From: an uncultured Kordia sp.
Lineage (GTDB): Bacteria; Bacteroidota; Bacteroidia; Flavobacteriales; Flavobacteriaceae
Length of the DNA stretch: 6,739 bases
Direction: 5' to 3'
Assembly (NCBI GenBank): GCA_913054565.1
Contig: CAJXHW010000096.1
Coordinates: 1 to 6,739 of the forward strand
Positions 6,012 through 6,739 of this stretch are shown here, piece after piece. Numbering within the stretch: the first letter of the stretch is position 1; each line of letters begins with the position of its first letter. The position numbers and the translations under genes are program-made. The notes below the pieces were generated by a model. It made no database searches. It was not told the origin of the DNA and saw nothing but the letters and a program-made list of their open reading frames with translations.

Positions 6012-6700
6012 TTACTATAATATTTCTCTAATAATCTATAAATATATTCTTTTCCTATCCCATACTTTAATTCTATATCCTTTAACTCTGAAGTAATTTC
6101 AAATGTTGCAATTGGCAATGCTTCTCCCTTATTAATGTATTTTACTTCAGCCGTTTTATCATAATAGTTCTCAATTGCATTTAAAATCAATTTTACAGAC
6201 ACACTTTCTCTTACAGCTACATTAATAGTGGTATTTGTTACATGACGGTTTAATAGACTAACCACAATATCATAGACATCTTCAACATCTATTATATTAC
6301 GTTCTGCATTAGCCCAAATTACAACTGGGGTGTTGTGTTTAACGGCCGATACTAAAAAATTCATTATTGTATTTGGATTACCTTTAAATCCAACCACATT
6401 AGACACACGTAGTATTAAATACATTGTTGCTGTCTTTTTTATATAGTTTTCTAGTGCTATTTTATGCTGTACATACAAACTATCATTTACACTTGAATCT
6501 GCAATACTAACGGTACTAAAATAGACTATTTTTAAAGTTGGATATTTAGCTATTGTTTCTTTTAATAACTTAAATTCACGCTCAAAAGCCAAGAGATCTG
6601 TCTCTTTAGAATTTGACACCCCAGACGCAAATATCAACACTTTATTAGATGTTTTATACGCTTCAAATATTGTTGCTAATAAGCCAGTTCCTACTACCAT
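6008..6700 (-). CDS. Compact NAD(P)-dependent SDR / epimerase-like protein
   Basis: A 230-residue protein resembling nucleotide-sugar epimerases and dehydratases (extended SDR), but well below the usual 300 or so residues. A glycine motif GTGLLA is at 4-9, in place of the usual GxxGxxG. Strand-like LIFASGVSNS (22-31) matches the position of the HLAA element; YFSTVS (60-65) and YVQHK (76-80) supply a plausible Ser/Thr-Tyr-Lys catalytic set, with YxxxK intact. LRVSNVVGFKGNP (97-109) and NIIDVEDVYDIVVSLL (135-150) match later SDR elements. The second and third Rossmann strands, including the acidic residue that usually binds the NAD ribose, seem absent. The start at 6700 is firm: an in-frame stop lies three codons upstream and AGGAG precedes it by 9 nt. 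It is coupled to the GT4 gene. Probably it makes or modifies a sugar nucleotide; the exact reaction is unknown. Confidence 0.75.
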   Translation of the reverse strand: MVVGTGLLATIFEAYKTSNKVLIFASGVSNSKETDLLAFEREFKLLKETIAKYPTLKIVYFSTVSIADSSVNDSLYVQHKIALENYIKKTATMYLILRVSNVVGFKGNPNTIMNFLVSAVKHNTPVVIWANAERNIIDVEDVYDIVVSLLNRHVTNTTINVAVRESVSVKLILNAIENYYDKTAEVKYINKGEALPIATFEITSELKDIELKYGIGKEYIYRLLEKYYSK

Positions 6701-6739
6701 TAGTTCTTACTCCTATAATATTTTATTAGATATTTTAAA
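6700..6739 (-). CDS. C-terminal tail of an upstream gene (partial)
   Basis: In minus sense a frame is open from the window edge and ends in a TAA that shares its last base with the SDR start codon (TAATG). The visible residues would be LKYLIKYYRSKN. The one-base TAATG overlap is the same junction used at cysQ/DUF2061 and DUF2061/cysC, which is why I favour a real gene end over chance. The other frame tested closes at the TAA at 6707-6709, just after another stop. Nothing can be said about function from so short a piece. Confidence 0.4.
   Translation of the reverse strand, partial: LKYLIKYYRSKN
6710..6714 (-). promoter_or_regulatory. Shine-Dalgarno-like AGGAG before the SDR gene
   Basis: AGGAG lies 9 nt upstream of the ATG at 6700. 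It is the clearest Shine-Dalgarno match in the window; the other starts have A-rich leaders or stop-start overlaps instead. It supports the chosen start and sits inside the putative tail of the upstream gene. Confidence 0.5.

Noticed and set aside
1..6739. CRISPR array, tRNA, insertion sequence, toxin-antitoxin or defence system
   Set aside because: No regularly spaced long repeats, no cloverleaf, no transposase or nuclease motif seen; nearly all sequence is filled by metabolic and glycan genes.

Overview
The window reads as a stretch of a surface-polysaccharide locus from an AT-rich Bacteroidota genome, most likely a flavobacterium. I infer this from the low GC, the A-rich starts that mostly lack Shine-Dalgarno sites, the Bacteroidota-style gene order cysQ-DUF2061-cysC-cysD-cysN, and the sequence style of the proteins. 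All genes lie on the minus strand, so transcription runs from high to low coordinates. No tRNA, rRNA, CRISPR array, transposase or att site was seen.

In transcription order: the last codons of an unidentified gene (6700-6739, cut by the window edge); a compact SDR/epimerase-like protein (6008-6700); a GT4 glycosyltransferase (4914-6011); the only substantial non-coding gap (4784-4913, 130 nt), which holds a thrice-repeated octamer and a perfect 7-bp palindrome; cysQ (3983-4783); a small DUF2061 membrane protein (3738-3983); cysC (3136-3738); cysD (2238-3143); cysN (924-2177, or 2219 with the longer start); and a GT2 glycosyltransferase (1-913, 3' end outside the window). This last gene is fully open for 304 codons.

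The five-gene middle block makes activated sulfate. CysD and CysN convert sulfate and ATP to APS, CysC phosphorylates APS to PAPS, and CysQ removes the PAP left after sulfate transfer. No PAPS/APS reductase or sulfite reductase gene is present, and sugar-polymer genes lie on both sides, one of them only 10 nt after cysN. The most economical reading is that the block supplies PAPS for sulfating a capsule, exopolysaccharide or O-antigen-like glycan. The sulfotransferase itself is not in this window, so this remains inference.

Every protein belongs to a known family and I see no wholly new system. The points most worth a second look are the PAPS module inside a glycan cluster, the coupled DUF2061 gene, the repeats in the one intergenic gap, the SDR that lacks the usual second and third Rossmann strands, and the cysD-cysN junction, where one TAA separates two genes in the same frame.
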